A stretch of DNA of 64,000 nt from Oscillospiraceae bacterium (lineage in GTDB: Bacteria > Bacillota > Clostridia > Saccharofermentanales > Saccharofermentanaceae): the NCBI GenBank assembly GCA_902764825.1, contig CACWXL010000003.1, forward strand, positions 62,001 through 126,000, given 5' to 3'. The notes under the pieces are model-generated. The model was not told the origin of the DNA and did not search any database. It worked only from the letters and a program-made list of their open reading frames with translations. Shown one piece after another: positions 1 through 8,238 of this stretch (positions are counted from its first letter, which is position 1; the number at the start of each line of letters is the position of its first letter). A program made the position numbers and the translations under genes.

Positions 1-2
1 TC

Positions 3-1037
3 TATATCGCGGTCATCAATATAAAAATCTTCGGATTCGGTGCTGACAGAAGGACGAAGTTCTACCTCGCTGCATTTGTGATTGCATGCACGATCTTCTC
101 TTTGGTATATTACTGCAGGCCGACTCATTCTGCGGCCGAGACGGAAGTGATCTTCTTCCCGGCGGCTGTTCATGTGGTCGGATGGCTCTTCTACCAGTTC
201 ACTCTGTTAGACGTTTATAACAACGATACCCATAGACGTTGGTTAGTTACTCATGAGCTTTCGACTGACAGGCTCATGTTTGCCAGATTCCTTGTGATCA
301 ATGCCGTGATAATCGCGATGCTGTTCCTTGTAATGCGGCAGCTGGCGGTCTTTGATAAGAAATATGACCACTCGATACGCAAGAAGTCACAATCGACCTT
401 GATGCTCAAGAAACAGAATTACATCACTGTCGTATTCCTTCTGTTAATTGTCCTGCTTACTTTCGGAGTCATATTGATCTTCCCGTATTCATCTGTTTTC
501 TCATTATTCTGGAAGATCAATGATGGCTTTTGGAAAGTCTTTGGATGGGTGATGGCCCTGCTTTCAAAGATCGATACGGGTGATATCGATTCTGATATTG
601 TCGAGGAAACTGTAAACTACGGTATGGATGCTGAGGAGAATCCGATGGCCATGGCCATCCTGACTGTTGCATCCGTCGTCGGTGTCCTGATCATATTGCT
701 GGTGATCATATTTGCTCTGATCCGCGGTCTTAAGAAAGCGCTTAAGTATGCGGAGGCAAATAATTCTGACGGTGATGATTCCGTAATAGATATAATCGAG
801 AATATCGGCCCGCTTAAGAAGATGTTTTCCGGAAGAAACCGTGATTTCGGCACCGGATATGAACGCCGTATCAGGAAGCAGTTCTACGACAAGACCCGCA
901 ATGCAATGAAAAAGGGCCTTCCTGTCGGCGACTCTTCGACACCGGGCCAGATCGAAGCTGTCCTTAATGCATATGGCGACGAGGAGATCTCCGCCCTCAG
1001 GGAAGAATATGAGAATGTGCGTTACGGTCAGCACTAA
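3..1037 (+). CDS. Multi-pass membrane protein with DUF4129-like C-terminus (5' partial)
   Basis: The frame is open from the first complete codon of the window (position 3), so the true start lies upstream; the GTG at 78 is only an internal valine. About five hydrophobic segments are visible, the last being the AILTVASVVGVLIILLVIIF stretch. The cytoplasmic tail has a basic region and ends in a pattern (GLPVGDSSTPGQ, then EEYENVRYG) that resembles the DUF4129 domain found near transglutaminase-like and DUF58 proteins. I infer the relationship from that tail only; no catalytic motif is seen. It stands 72 bp before the PrsW-like gene. Function unknown. Confidence 0.7.
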   Translation, partial: YIAVINIKIFGFGADRRTKFYLAAFVIACTIFSLVYYCRPTHSAAETEVIFFPAAVHVVGWLFYQFTLLDVYNNDTHRRWLVTHELSTDRLMFARFLVINAVIIAMLFLVMRQLAVFDKKYDHSIRKKSQSTLMLKKQNYITVVFLLLIVLLTFGVILIFPYSSVFSLFWKINDGFWKVFGWVMALLSKIDTGDIDSDIVEETVNYGMDAEENPMAMAILTVASVVGVLIILLVIIFALIRGLKKALKYAEANNSDGDDSVIDIIENIGPLKKMFSGRNRDFGTGYERRIRKQFYDKTRNAMKKGLPVGDSSTPGQIEAVLNAYGDEEISALREEYENVRYGQH

Positions 1038-1109
1038 GTGACACCTGTACGTAAAAATGGTATTCTTATTCCCGAAAAATCAATCCGGTTTGAGTTTTAG
1101 GAGTTTGTT

Positions 1110-2045
1110 ATGTTATATGCTTTGGCCCTGATCCCTGTAGTAGGACTTCTGATCTTTATCTATTTCAATGACAAGAAGGAGAAAGAGCCGTTCGGTCTTC
1201 TCGTAGGTCTGTTCTTTGCGGGAATGGGCACGATAGTAACTGCGATAATCGCCGAACTTGTCGGAGGATTGATACTCGGAGCCGTATTCCCGGCTAATAC
1301 AGTCATAGGCGGCGTACTGGATGCAATGCTGATCGTGGCGCCCGCTGAAGAACTCGGAAAATTCCTTGTATTGAGACTCATCACCTGGAAGAACAAGAAC
1401 TTCAATTACAACTATGATGCGATCGTATATGCGGTCTTCGTATCACTGGGATTTGCAGCTTTTGAGAATATAACCTACGTCTTCGGCAGCGGCATCGGAA
1501 CTGCGTTCCTGCGTATGTTTACGGCAGTTCCCGGACACGCCTGCTTTGCCGTATTTATGGGCTTCTTCTACAGCAAGGCAAAGTATGCGAGCCTCACCGG
1601 CAAGAAAGGTGCATGTGCAGGATTCACAGCTCTTGCAATGATCGTCCCGATCGTTATCCACGGTGTCTACGATGCGATATTGATGGGCGGCGGATCATCT
1701 GAAATACCCGTGCTTTCCGGCTTGAGCCTTGTTATCTGGATCGGATTTGTGATCGCTCTGTTTGTTGTCTCCTGCATCCTTATCGTAAAGACTTCGAGAA
1801 ACGATTTCTGCATCGTAAGTCTGCCAACGCCTGATGCAGACGGAATGGTCCAGACTATATACAGACCGAGCATCATCGGCGGATGGACTTGCTCCTGCGG
1901 AAGTGTAAACCAGCTGAATTTTTGTCCTAAATGCGGAAAACAGCGTCCGATGTCAACGACCTGGTACTGCCCTGTGTGTGCGACACCTTCGGCTTTCAAT
2001 TTCTGCGGCCGCTGCGGCTGTCCCAGACCTCTTTCTCCGTCTTGA
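1110..2045 (+). CDS. PrsW-family intramembrane metalloprotease with C-terminal zinc ribbons
   Basis: 311 residues starting at ATG 1110 behind a TAGGAG ribosome site (1098-1103). The membrane part carries the PrsW/CPBP-like signature: APAEELGK around residues 78-84 (Glu80-Glu81), a second motif FAAFEN near 115-120, GHACF near 142-146 and a late IHGVYD histidine. PrsW proteins are multi-pass membrane proteases that cut anti-sigma factors in Bacillus; the substrate here is unknown. After the last membrane segment, residues about 258-305 form two four-cysteine zinc ribbons (CSCGSVNQLNFCPKCG and CPVCATPSAFNFCGRCG), which are an addition to the core family. The ribbons suggest a cytoplasmic protein or nucleic-acid contact, but that is inference. 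Confidence 0.88.
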   Translation: MLYALALIPVVGLLIFIYFNDKKEKEPFGLLVGLFFAGMGTIVTAIIAELVGGLILGAVFPANTVIGGVLDAMLIVAPAEELGKFLVLRLITWKNKNFNYNYDAIVYAVFVSLGFAAFENITYVFGSGIGTAFLRMFTAVPGHACFAVFMGFFYSKAKYASLTGKKGACAGFTALAMIVPIVIHGVYDAILMGGGSSEIPVLSGLSLVIWIGFVIALFVVSCILIVKTSRNDFCIVSLPTPDADGMVQTIYRPSIIGGWTCSCGSVNQLNFCPKCGKQRPMSTTWYCPVCATPSAFNFCGRCGCPRPLSPS

Positions 2046-2059
2046 AGCTCTTATTGCAC

Positions 2060-2088
2060 TTGACCAATTGTCAATAGAGGTTGATAAT
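2060..2088 (+). promoter_or_regulatory. Sigma-A-type promoter for the HD-GYP gene
   Basis: TTGACC (2060-2065), 17-bp spacer, GATAAT (2083-2088). The -35 element is part of a small dyad TTGAC-CAATT-GTCAA (2060-2074), which could be an operator. Transcription would begin near 2095, giving a leader of about 44 nt before the TTG start at 2139. Confidence 0.6.
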
Positions 2089-2138
2089 TTGCGTATCAGA
2101 ATTATTAAATTATTTTGATTTAAAAGAAGGCGCTTATC

Positions 2139-4523
2139 TTGGCAAATACGTTGGTCGGTTTTTTGGCGGAACATCAGGAAAATATCATGATGGTCTTAAG
2201 TGCAATGTGCGGCATGATTGCCGTCTTTGTTCTGCTGATGAGATCACTTCCTCAAAAGAGACGCATAGCCCTTCTGGCCGTAGAAGTCTGCGCGATGTTC
2301 ATCATGATCGCAGACTGCCTTGCTTATCAATACAGGGGCAACCCCTCAGAGGTCGGTTACTGGGTCGTCAGGATAAGCAATTTCATAGTCTTTTTCCTGA
2401 ATATCGGCATACTGTATGCATTTAATGCATATCTCGTAAACCTGTATGAAGATGCCAACAACGATAAAGGATTCAAGCGCCTTAAAGTAGTCAATTATCT
2501 TGGCGTTGCCGGCGTTGTAATACTTGTCATATCCCAGTTTACGGGATTTTACTATACTTTCGATGCCTCCAACACTTATCAGAGAGGCCCCGGATTTTTT
2601 GTCTGCTATCTGATCCCTACGGTAATGCTCCTTATCCAGATAACGGTAATCGTTCAGAGCTTTAAGAAGCTTAACCGTGCGATGAGCATCTCATTGCTGC
2701 TCTTCTCTATACTTCCGTTCGTTGCTTCGGCATTCCAGCTGGTCTTTTACGGCCTGTCGCTCATTAATACCACGATCGCTGCGATGGCAATGCTGTTGTA
2801 TCTTTTCGCGCTCAAGGACATGAATGAGACATATGCCCATGCAAACGACTTAAGGATCGAACTGCTTACGGCAGAACAGCAGAGCATGAAGAGACTCTTT
2901 GAACAGACGGCAGAAGCCCTGGCAAGCGCAATCGATGCCAAGGATACGTATACACACGGTCACTCCGCGAGGGTGGCAAGTTATTCCAAGATGATCGCCA
3001 GGATGTCAGGCAAGAACGAGAAGGAATGTGAAGAGATATATTATGCGGCGCTGCTCCACGATATAGGTAAAATAGGTGTCTCGGACGAGATCATTAATAA
3101 AGAGGGTAAGCTTACGCCGGAAGAGTATGAGGCTATCAAGCAGCATACCGTCATCGGAAAGCAGATCTTGTCAAGTATCGTGGAGTTCCCGCATTTAAGT
3201 ATCGGTGCCAATAACCATCACGAGCGTTTTGACGGAAGAGGATATCCGGATAAGCTCAAGGGCGAAGATATCCCTGAGATCGCAAGGATAATCGCAGTCG
3301 CTGATGCCTATGATGCCATGACGTCGAAAAGAAGCTACAGGGATCCTCTCCCGCAGGCTACCGTCAGACAGATCCTCATCGAGGAAATGGGCGCACAGTT
3401 CGATCCGCAGTTTGCCGCACAGATGATCCACATCATCGACGAGGACCAGGAATACGAGATGCGCGAGAAAGAGGACGTCAAGGAATTCTCCGGCAACGAT
3501 GAATTCCACTTTGATTCTTTGAATGCATTCCATACTGAAGGCATCCTGATATTCCCCAGTACAAAGATGAACATTCATATCCGCATAGCCCCTCTGGATG
3601 GCCATGACGAAGCTGAGTGCAGACCGGAAATGGTATTATTCGATTCTCTTGACGGAAGGGTTCATGAGACCGGAAAACTGCGTGAGGAACTGCTTTACAG
3701 CAGATATGCTTCGATTCATCTTGACGGCACCTACAGTCTGGATGATGCAAGGGATATCAGAACAACAGTCAGTTCATCAGGCACTGCGGACCACGTCTGC
3801 GGTGAATATGACATCGAAGCATGCAGAGTAAAAGATCACCTTCAGGTAAAGATAACCGGCAACGACAGAACGGTCGAATACATCATTGCCCTTACGGACA
3901 GCACAAGGTTCAGTTACATAAGCTTTACAGGTGAGAATTACCGTCTGGAGGTTACATCGATCAAGCGCTTTGAAGAACCCGTGCCTTCCGATTATATTCC
4001 GAGGATCGCAAAGCTGGTCTCTTACATAGATTGTGAAGCAGGCAACGTTCCTAATATCCAGGTGGATAACTACCGCACAGATTCAACGGACGGAGTTCTT
4101 CTCAAGGATTCAATGGAGATCGATTTCCATACGATGAGCCTTCCTACGGCAAGACTCATATGGCATTGCCCGTTTATATGTATTTTCGCTTCTTCAAACG
4201 GAAAAGTAACCGATGAAGACTACCGTGAGTTTGCGCTGATCAGGCTTGACGGTGAGGTATGGGATGCGGCATCTTACGGTGAGAACGAGATCCTTATCAG
4301 CAAGAATTCTGATTTCGACGGCTGGGAAAAGTGGAAGCAGCAGAATAAACAGGGTATGGACTGTCATGTCTCGATGAAGCGTGACGGCAAGACGATAACT
4401 ACGGTAACAGAGAACGGCGGCATCTTCCTTAAGTGCACGACGAAGATAAAGACCGACGATGAAGATATCTATGTCTCGCTTACCGGTGACCAGATCGCTC
4501 TTACCAAGATCTATATCAAATGA
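2139..4523 (+). CDS. Membrane HD-GYP phosphodiesterase with large C-terminal extension
   Basis: 794 residues from a TTG start at 2139, chosen because AGAAGG lies at 2125-2130 with good spacing. Residues about 10-227 hold six or seven membrane helices (a sensor-like module). A short linker leads into an HD-GYP domain at about 255-435: HGHS (273-276), HD at 307-308, and HHERFDGRGYP ending at 370, so both the HD metal motif and the GYP motif are intact. The family hydrolyses cyclic-di-GMP. Residues about 450-794 form a soluble, beta-rich region that I do not recognise; HD-GYP domains are more often terminal. Single gene with its own promoter. Confidence 0.88.
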   Translation: MANTLVGFLAEHQENIMMVLSAMCGMIAVFVLLMRSLPQKRRIALLAVEVCAMFIMIADCLAYQYRGNPSEVGYWVVRISNFIVFFLNIGILYAFNAYLVNLYEDANNDKGFKRLKVVNYLGVAGVVILVISQFTGFYYTFDASNTYQRGPGFFVCYLIPTVMLLIQITVIVQSFKKLNRAMSISLLLFSILPFVASAFQLVFYGLSLINTTIAAMAMLLYLFALKDMNETYAHANDLRIELLTAEQQSMKRLFEQTAEALASAIDAKDTYTHGHSARVASYSKMIARMSGKNEKECEEIYYAALLHDIGKIGVSDEIINKEGKLTPEEYEAIKQHTVIGKQILSSIVEFPHLSIGANNHHERFDGRGYPDKLKGEDIPEIARIIAVADAYDAMTSKRSYRDPLPQATVRQILIEEMGAQFDPQFAAQMIHIIDEDQEYEMREKEDVKEFSGNDEFHFDSLNAFHTEGILIFPSTKMNIHIRIAPLDGHDEAECRPEMVLFDSLDGRVHETGKLREELLYSRYASIHLDGTYSLDDARDIRTTVSSSGTADHVCGEYDIEACRVKDHLQVKITGNDRTVEYIIALTDSTRFSYISFTGENYRLEVTSIKRFEEPVPSDYIPRIAKLVSYIDCEAGNVPNIQVDNYRTDSTDGVLLKDSMEIDFHTMSLPTARLIWHCPFICIFASSNGKVTDEDYREFALIRLDGEVWDAASYGENEILISKNSDFDGWEKWKQQNKQGMDCHVSMKRDGKTITTVTENGGIFLKCTTKIKTDDEDIYVSLTGDQIALTKIYIK

Positions 4524-4539
4524 CCGCTTCTTAAAATCC

Positions 4540-4568
4540 TTGACCTTATCTTAACTTGATGATATTTT
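4540..4568 (+). promoter_or_regulatory. Promoter of the queuosine salvage operon
   Basis: TTGACC (4540-4545), exactly 17 bp, TATTTT (4563-4568). A start near 4575 places the whole preQ1-like element and the terminator in the transcribed leader of the YhhQ-type gene. Confidence 0.55.
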
Positions 4569-4591
4569 ATTGAGCGCGCGAAAGATATGCG

Positions 4592-4636
4592 CCGACAGTT
4601 CGTTTGTGCCATCCTGTCGGAAAACAAAACCAGGAC
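4592..4636 (+). promoter_or_regulatory. Candidate preQ1-I riboswitch aptamer
   Basis: A seven-pair stem CCGACAG (4592-4598)/CTGTCGG (4614-4620) encloses a 15-nt loop beginning TTCG and is followed by an A-rich tail AAAACAAAACCAGG. That is the class preQ1-I layout: one stem, a loop, then an A-rich strand that docks back as a pseudoknot. The tail GG can pair with the loop CC. The tail resembles the known Thermoanaerobacter aptamer. A terminator hairpin follows at 4691 and the next two genes are queuosine-precursor functions. GGATCA at 4645-4650 could pair with the terminator arm as an antiterminator. The class is assigned by eye. Confidence 0.55.
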
Positions 4637-4690
4637 AATCATTTGGATCAGTTTTAGATTGCATTGCATAAATGCATTTTTGATTGAATG

Positions 4691-4716
4691 TGACTCCTGT
4701 TTTGGAGTCATTTTTT
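4691..4716 (+). terminator. Leader terminator (attenuator) before the YhhQ-type gene
   Basis: TGACTCC (4691-4697), loop TGTTTT, GGAGTCA (4704-4710), then six T. It sits between the aptamer-like element and the ribosome site at 4721, so it would stop transcription before the coding region when formed. Expected logic is premature termination when preQ1 is plentiful. Confidence 0.7.
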
Positions 4717-4731
4717 ATTTGGAGAAGAATT

Positions 4732-5412
4732 ATGAGTGAATCTAAAACAGTATCAAGATTATTCATGTGCATTGGCATCGTATTTGTATCATGCCTTTTG
4801 CTCTCAAACCTCATCGCAGGAAAGATGTGGGCAGTTACAGAGAACATCACGCTTCCTGCCGCAGTTATCCTTTTCCCTCTGACATACATCATCGGCGATG
4901 TATTCACGGAAGTATACGGATTTAAGAAGGCAAGGACCATCATCTGGCTCGGATTCGGATGCAGCTTTTTTGCAGTGCTCATCTACCTTGTTACGATAGC
5001 TCTTCCTCATCCCGGTTACTGGGAGAACCAGGGCGCTTATGAGATCGTTATGGGAACGACTCCGAGAGTCGCAGCTGCGTCTTTTGCAGGTTACCTCTTC
5101 GGCGAGTTCTCCAATTCGATCCTGCTGTCAAAGCTTAAGGTTGCAACAAAGGGCAAGAACCTCTGGCTCAGGACGATCCTCTCGACAGTTGTCGGAGAAG
5201 GCCTTGATTCCGTTATCTTCATCACGATCTCTTTCTGGGGAACGATGGAGAATTCAGTTGTACTCAAGATGATCTTATTCCAGTATCTTTTCAAGGTTGC
5301 ATATGAGGTTATCTTTACACCGGTAACATATGCAGTCGTAAAGCGGATAAAGAAGAAGGAAGGGATCGACGTTTACGACGACGGCATCAAATACAATATC
5401 GTAAAGGGGTGA
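4732..5412 (+). CDS. yhhQ: Queuosine precursor transporter (YhhQ/VUT family)
   Basis: 226 residues. I place the start at ATG 4732 because GGAGAAG lies at 4721-4727; an in-frame ATG at 4684 falls before the terminator hairpin. The protein is a multi-pass membrane protein with the family signature [20 protein letters not shown] near residues 48-67 and further hydrophobic segments to the end. YhhQ proteins import preQ0/preQ1-type queuosine precursors across the cytoplasmic membrane. It is followed four bases later by queF, and no queC, queD or queE is present, so the pair reads as a salvage unit controlled by the upstream riboswitch-like leader. Confidence 0.88.
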   Translation: MSESKTVSRLFMCIGIVFVSCLLLSNLIAGKMWAVTENITLPAAVILFPLTYIIGDVFTEVYGFKKARTIIWLGFGCSFFAVLIYLVTIALPHPGYWENQGAYEIVMGTTPRVAAASFAGYLFGEFSNSILLSKLKVATKGKNLWLRTILSTVVGEGLDSVIFITISFWGTMENSVVLKMILFQYLFKVAYEVIFTPVTYAVVKRIKKKEGIDVYDDGIKYNIVKG

Positions 5413-5416
5413 TACC

Positions 5417-5899
5417 ATGCGTGAGAAAGAAGGACTTACAAAGCTCGGCAGTGCAGGCACTAAATACAGTCAGGATTACGATCCGTCTGTTCTTGAGACG
5501 TTCGAGAACAAGCACCCTGACAACGATTATTTCGTAAAGTTCAATTGTCCTGAATTTACAAGTCTTTGTCCCATCACCGGACAGCCTGATTTTGCGACGA
5601 TCACGATCTCCTACGTTCCTTCCGTAAGAATGGTCGAGAGCAAGTCATTAAAGCTCTATCTGTTCTCTTTCCGCAACCACGGTGACTTCCATGAAGACTG
5701 CGTAAACATAATCATGAAAGACCTGATAAAACTCATGGATCCTAAGTATATTGAAGTATGGGGCAAGTTCACTCCGCGCGGAGGCATTTCCATCGATCCG
5801 TACTGCAATTACGGCAAGCCCGGAACGAAGTGGGAAAAGGTGGCAGAGGACAGGCTCTTCAACCACGATATGTATCCTGAGAAAGTGGATAACAGATAA
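5417..5899 (+). CDS. queF: NADPH-dependent preQ0 reductase QueF
   Basis: 160 residues, the size of the short (unimodular) QueF form. ATG 5417 follows AAGGGGTG, which overlaps the end of the transporter gene. Catalytic Cys51 is in [13 protein letters not shown] with Asp58 behind it; the [20 protein letters not shown] block (74-93) carries the QueF signature. The enzyme reduces the nitrile of preQ0 (7-cyano-7-deazaguanine) to the aminomethyl of preQ1 for tRNA queuosine. Coupling to the transporter suggests imported preQ0 is reduced here. Confidence 0.95.
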   Translation: MREKEGLTKLGSAGTKYSQDYDPSVLETFENKHPDNDYFVKFNCPEFTSLCPITGQPDFATITISYVPSVRMVESKSLKLYLFSFRNHGDFHEDCVNIIMKDLIKLMDPKYIEVWGKFTPRGGISIDPYCNYGKPGTKWEKVAEDRLFNHDMYPEKVDNR

Positions 5900-5907
5900 C
5901 TAATTAT

Positions 5908-5936
5908 TTGACCGTAATATCGTTAAAACTTATAAT
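5908..5936 (+). promoter_or_regulatory. Sigma-A-type promoter of the zinc-ribbon gene
   Basis: TTGACC (5908-5913), 17 bp, perfect TATAAT (5931-5936). Start expected near 5943, giving a leader of about 48 nt to the ATG at 5991. Confidence 0.7.
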
Positions 5937-5990
5937 TATTTTATCTCTGTTAATATGAGATTGGATAAGGAATAAGTGGAGGAAGATATT

Positions 5991-6899
5991 ATGAGTAAGT
6001 TTTGTCCTCAATGCGGTACGATGGGCGCAGATACAGCGAATTTCTGCAAGAAATGCGGACTGGATTTCCGCACTTTGAGTGTGAGAGCATTTAAACCGGC
6101 AACAAAACCCCAGGTCACACGTCCGACGACGCCTGCACCGGTTGCAGCAAAGCCTGCGCCCGCACCCGGACCTGCGCCGGCACCCGGCCCCGGACGCGTC
6201 AGTTCAGGATTTCCTTCGGGTTTTGCAAGAACACAGCCGGCTCCTGCTCCGGCACCGGCAGCACCCGGACCGGCACCAGCGCCTGCGCCTGTTGCTTTTA
6301 AACCGGCACCTGCACCGGCACCCGGTCCTGCGCGCGTCAGTTCAGGATTCCCGTCCGGTTTTGCAAGAACGCAGACAGCTCCTTCAGCAGCCCCGGCACA
6401 AGTTGTATCAAGACCGTCACCTGCACCTGCTGCTAAGCCTGCACCGGTTGCCGCTAATCCGGCTCCTGCCGCAGCACAGCCCAAACCGGTTGCAGCTCCT
6501 GTAACACCGGCATCTGCTCCTGCCGCAGCACAGCCCACGCCTGTTGCAGCTCCGCCAGCGCCTGCACCGGCACCTGCTCCGGCGCCCGCACCCGCACCTG
6601 CACCAGTAGTGCCTGTTGCTCCCGTTTCTTTCCCGCAGCCTGCACCGGCTGCTCCTTGGGTTCCGAATAGGGGAGTCGTAAATCCCAATTCCACGGCGGG
6701 TTATGATCAGTTCAATCCGACATTCCACTGCAGATGTGAGTACTGCTATTATGAATTTGATTACCACACCAATGACATAGGTCACAGACAATGGTATCCG
6801 CTCGGGTTTGTATATTGCCCGTACTGCCAGAAGCCGTTAAGACACAAGATCGAATATGAGGTGCTGACCAATATTCAGCCGCAGGCTCCTCAAACATAA
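5991..6899 (+). CDS. Zinc-ribbon protein with long Pro/Ala linker
   Basis: 302 residues from ATG 5991, preceded by GGAGGA at 5978-5983 (an in-frame GTG at 5976 lies upstream of that site). The N-terminus is a zinc ribbon, CPQCGTMG...FCKKCG. Residues about 30-225 are an almost pure Pro/Ala linker containing two copies of a Ser-Gly-Phe module (RVSSGFPSGFARTQ). The C-terminus holds a second metal-binding region with CRCEYCYYEF and, after about 27 residues, CPYCQKP. No membrane segment or catalytic motif is seen. The overall style matches the N-terminal part of the clostripain-like protein at 33061. Function unknown. Confidence 0.75.
   Translation: MSKFCPQCGTMGADTANFCKKCGLDFRTLSVRAFKPATKPQVTRPTTPAPVAAKPAPAPGPAPAPGPGRVSSGFPSGFARTQPAPAPAPAAPGPAPAPAPVAFKPAPAPAPGPARVSSGFPSGFARTQTAPSAAPAQVVSRPSPAPAAKPAPVAANPAPAAAQPKPVAAPVTPASAPAAAQPTPVAAPPAPAPAPAPAPAPAPAPVVPVAPVSFPQPAPAAPWVPNRGVVNPNSTAGYDQFNPTFHCRCEYCYYEFDYHTNDIGHRQWYPLGFVYCPYCQKPLRHKIEYEVLTNIQPQAPQT
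6195..6380 (+). repeat. Internal 138-bp spaced repeat in the Pro/Ala linker
   Basis: A block starting CGCGTCAGTTCAGGATT occurs at 6195 and again at 6333, 138 bp (46 codons) apart, both encoding RVSSGFPSGFARTQ. The region between is PAP-rich, so the linker grew by in-frame duplication. Confidence 0.75.
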
Positions 6900-6918
6900 A
6901 ATTATAACGTTATAACTG

Positions 6919-6957
6919 AACGGACTGCTGCCATAAAGGGACAGTCCGTTTGTTTTG
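6919..6957 (+). terminator. Intrinsic terminator after the zinc-ribbon gene
   Basis: AACGGACTG (6919-6927) pairs with CAGTCCGTT (6942-6950), followed by TGTTTTG. Just before it is a perfect 14-bp palindrome TTATAACGTTATAA (6902-6915) of unknown role. Confidence 0.75.
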
Positions 6958-6988
6958 AATGAGATAACGATAGTAATTCAGATTTTTC

Positions 6989-7098
6989 TTCAGGCTTACC
7001 CTGAAGTTTACCCTGAACGGTTTTCGAGAAACGATAAAAATTCAGGCTGTAATTCCGGCTTGCCCTGAAAAACGGACTGAAGTCCTAAGCCGCCTGAA
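6989..7098. repeat. Cluster of TTCAGG/CCTGAA half-sites upstream of prfA
   Basis: TTCAGG at 6989 and 7041 and its complement CCTGAA at 7000, 7012, 7064 and 7093. The first pair forms a seven-pair hairpin (CTTCAGG/CCTGAAG). The last half-site abuts the -35 element of the prfA promoter. This may be an operator array or structured RNA; no coding potential is seen. Confidence 0.45.
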
Positions 7099-7126
7099 TT
7101 GGAAATAATTATACTTATGTGATAAT
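7099..7126 (+). promoter_or_regulatory. Promoter of prfA giving a near-leaderless transcript
   Basis: TTGGAA (7099-7104), 16-bp spacer, extended -10 TGT-GATAAT (7118-7126). The predicted start is about 7133, only some five bases before the prfA ATG at 7138. Confidence 0.5.
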
Positions 7127-7137
7127 TTTGTATAACC

Positions 7138-8226
7138 ATGGCAATAGATAAGAGCAAGACAGATCTCATAAAAGCGAAGTATGAAGAGCTGACCGGAACA
7201 TTGAGTGATCCGGCCGTTGCTTCGCGTCCCGAGGAATATACTAAATATTCCAAGGAGCTTGCCGCTCTTAATCCGCAGGTCGAAGCCATACGCAGCTATG
7301 AGACGTGCGAAAAGGAGATCGAAGGGATATTGGCGCTCCTTGAGAGCGGTGATCTTTCGGGCGACGATGAGATGAGGAGCCTTGCCAATGCCGAGCTTTC
7401 CGATGCAAAGGGCAGGCTCGCAGATCTCGAGAAAGAACTCATGATCTACTTAACTCCGGGTGACCCGAGGGATAACAGATCGGTCATCCTGGAGATCAGA
7501 GCCGGTGCGGGCGGAGAGGAATCCGCGCTCTTTGCCGGTGATCTTTTCAAGATGTATAAAGGGTATGCAGCGCTTAAGGGCTTTGACGTCATCGTCGTTG
7601 ATGAGAGCCCGACAGAACTTGGCGGATATAAGGAAATAGTCGCTGAGATCGACGGCCCCAGAGTATATTCCAGACTGAAGTTCGAGAGCGGAGTTCACAG
7701 AGTCCAGAGAGTTCCGGTAACGGAATCGGGCGGAAGGATACACACGTCCACGGCAACGGTTGCAGTGCTCCCGAAGGCTGAGCCTACCGATGTCGAGATC
7801 AATCCGAACGACCTCAAGATCGACAGATTCAGGGCGTCGGGTGCAGGCGGACAGCATATCAACAAGACTTCATCCGCGATAAGGATCACGCACCTTCCGA
7901 CCGGAATGGTAGTTACCTGCCAGGATGAGAGATCCCAGATCCAGAACAAGGAAAAGGCGATGGAAGTCCTGCAGTCGCGTTTGTGGGCTATTGCCCGTCA
8001 GGCGGATGTCGATAAGAATAACGATGAGAGAAAATCACAGGTCGGAACAGGCGACAGATCCGAGAGGATCCGCACTTATAATTATCACCAGGGCAGGGTT
8101 ACCGATCACAGGATCGGATTGACACTTTATAAATTGGATGCGATACTTGCCGGCGATCTTGACGAGATAGTTGACGCTTTGACGCTGGCTCAGGCAGCCG
8201 AGAACGCAGGCTCAAGTGAAGAGTGA
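7138..8226 (+). CDS. prfA: Peptide chain release factor 1
   Basis: 362 residues, normal RF1 length. It terminates translation at UAA/UAG. The tripeptide discriminator PVT (in RVPVTESGGR) marks RF1, and the catalytic GGQ sits in SGAGGQHINKT. The start at ATG 7138 agrees with the family N-terminus, but no Shine-Dalgarno is present and the best promoter ends only 11 bases upstream, so the mRNA may be leaderless. The next gene, the Sua5 fusion, is 12 bp downstream; prmC, which modifies the GGQ glutamine and often lies between these genes in Bacillota, is absent here. Confidence 0.96.
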   Translation: MAIDKSKTDLIKAKYEELTGTLSDPAVASRPEEYTKYSKELAALNPQVEAIRSYETCEKEIEGILALLESGDLSGDDEMRSLANAELSDAKGRLADLEKELMIYLTPGDPRDNRSVILEIRAGAGGEESALFAGDLFKMYKGYAALKGFDVIVVDESPTELGGYKEIVAEIDGPRVYSRLKFESGVHRVQRVPVTESGGRIHTSTATVAVLPKAEPTDVEINPNDLKIDRFRASGAGGQHINKTSSAIRITHLPTGMVVTCQDERSQIQNKEKAMEVLQSRLWAIARQADVDKNNDERKSQVGTGDRSERIRTYNYHQGRVTDHRIGLTLYKLDAILAGDLDEIVDALTLAQAAENAGSSEE

Positions 8227-8238
8227 TCAGAGGCATAT

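Noticed and set aside
6130..6640. CRISPR-like or satellite appearance of the GCACCGGCACC region
   Set aside because: The repeats are in-frame Pro/Ala codons without constant spacers; it is a protein linker.
6008..6694. 228-residue Gly/Ala repeat frame on the minus strand
   Set aside because: It mirrors the Pro/Ala codons of the zinc-ribbon gene on the plus strand; composition is the reverse complement of CCG/GCA repeats and there is no ribosome site.
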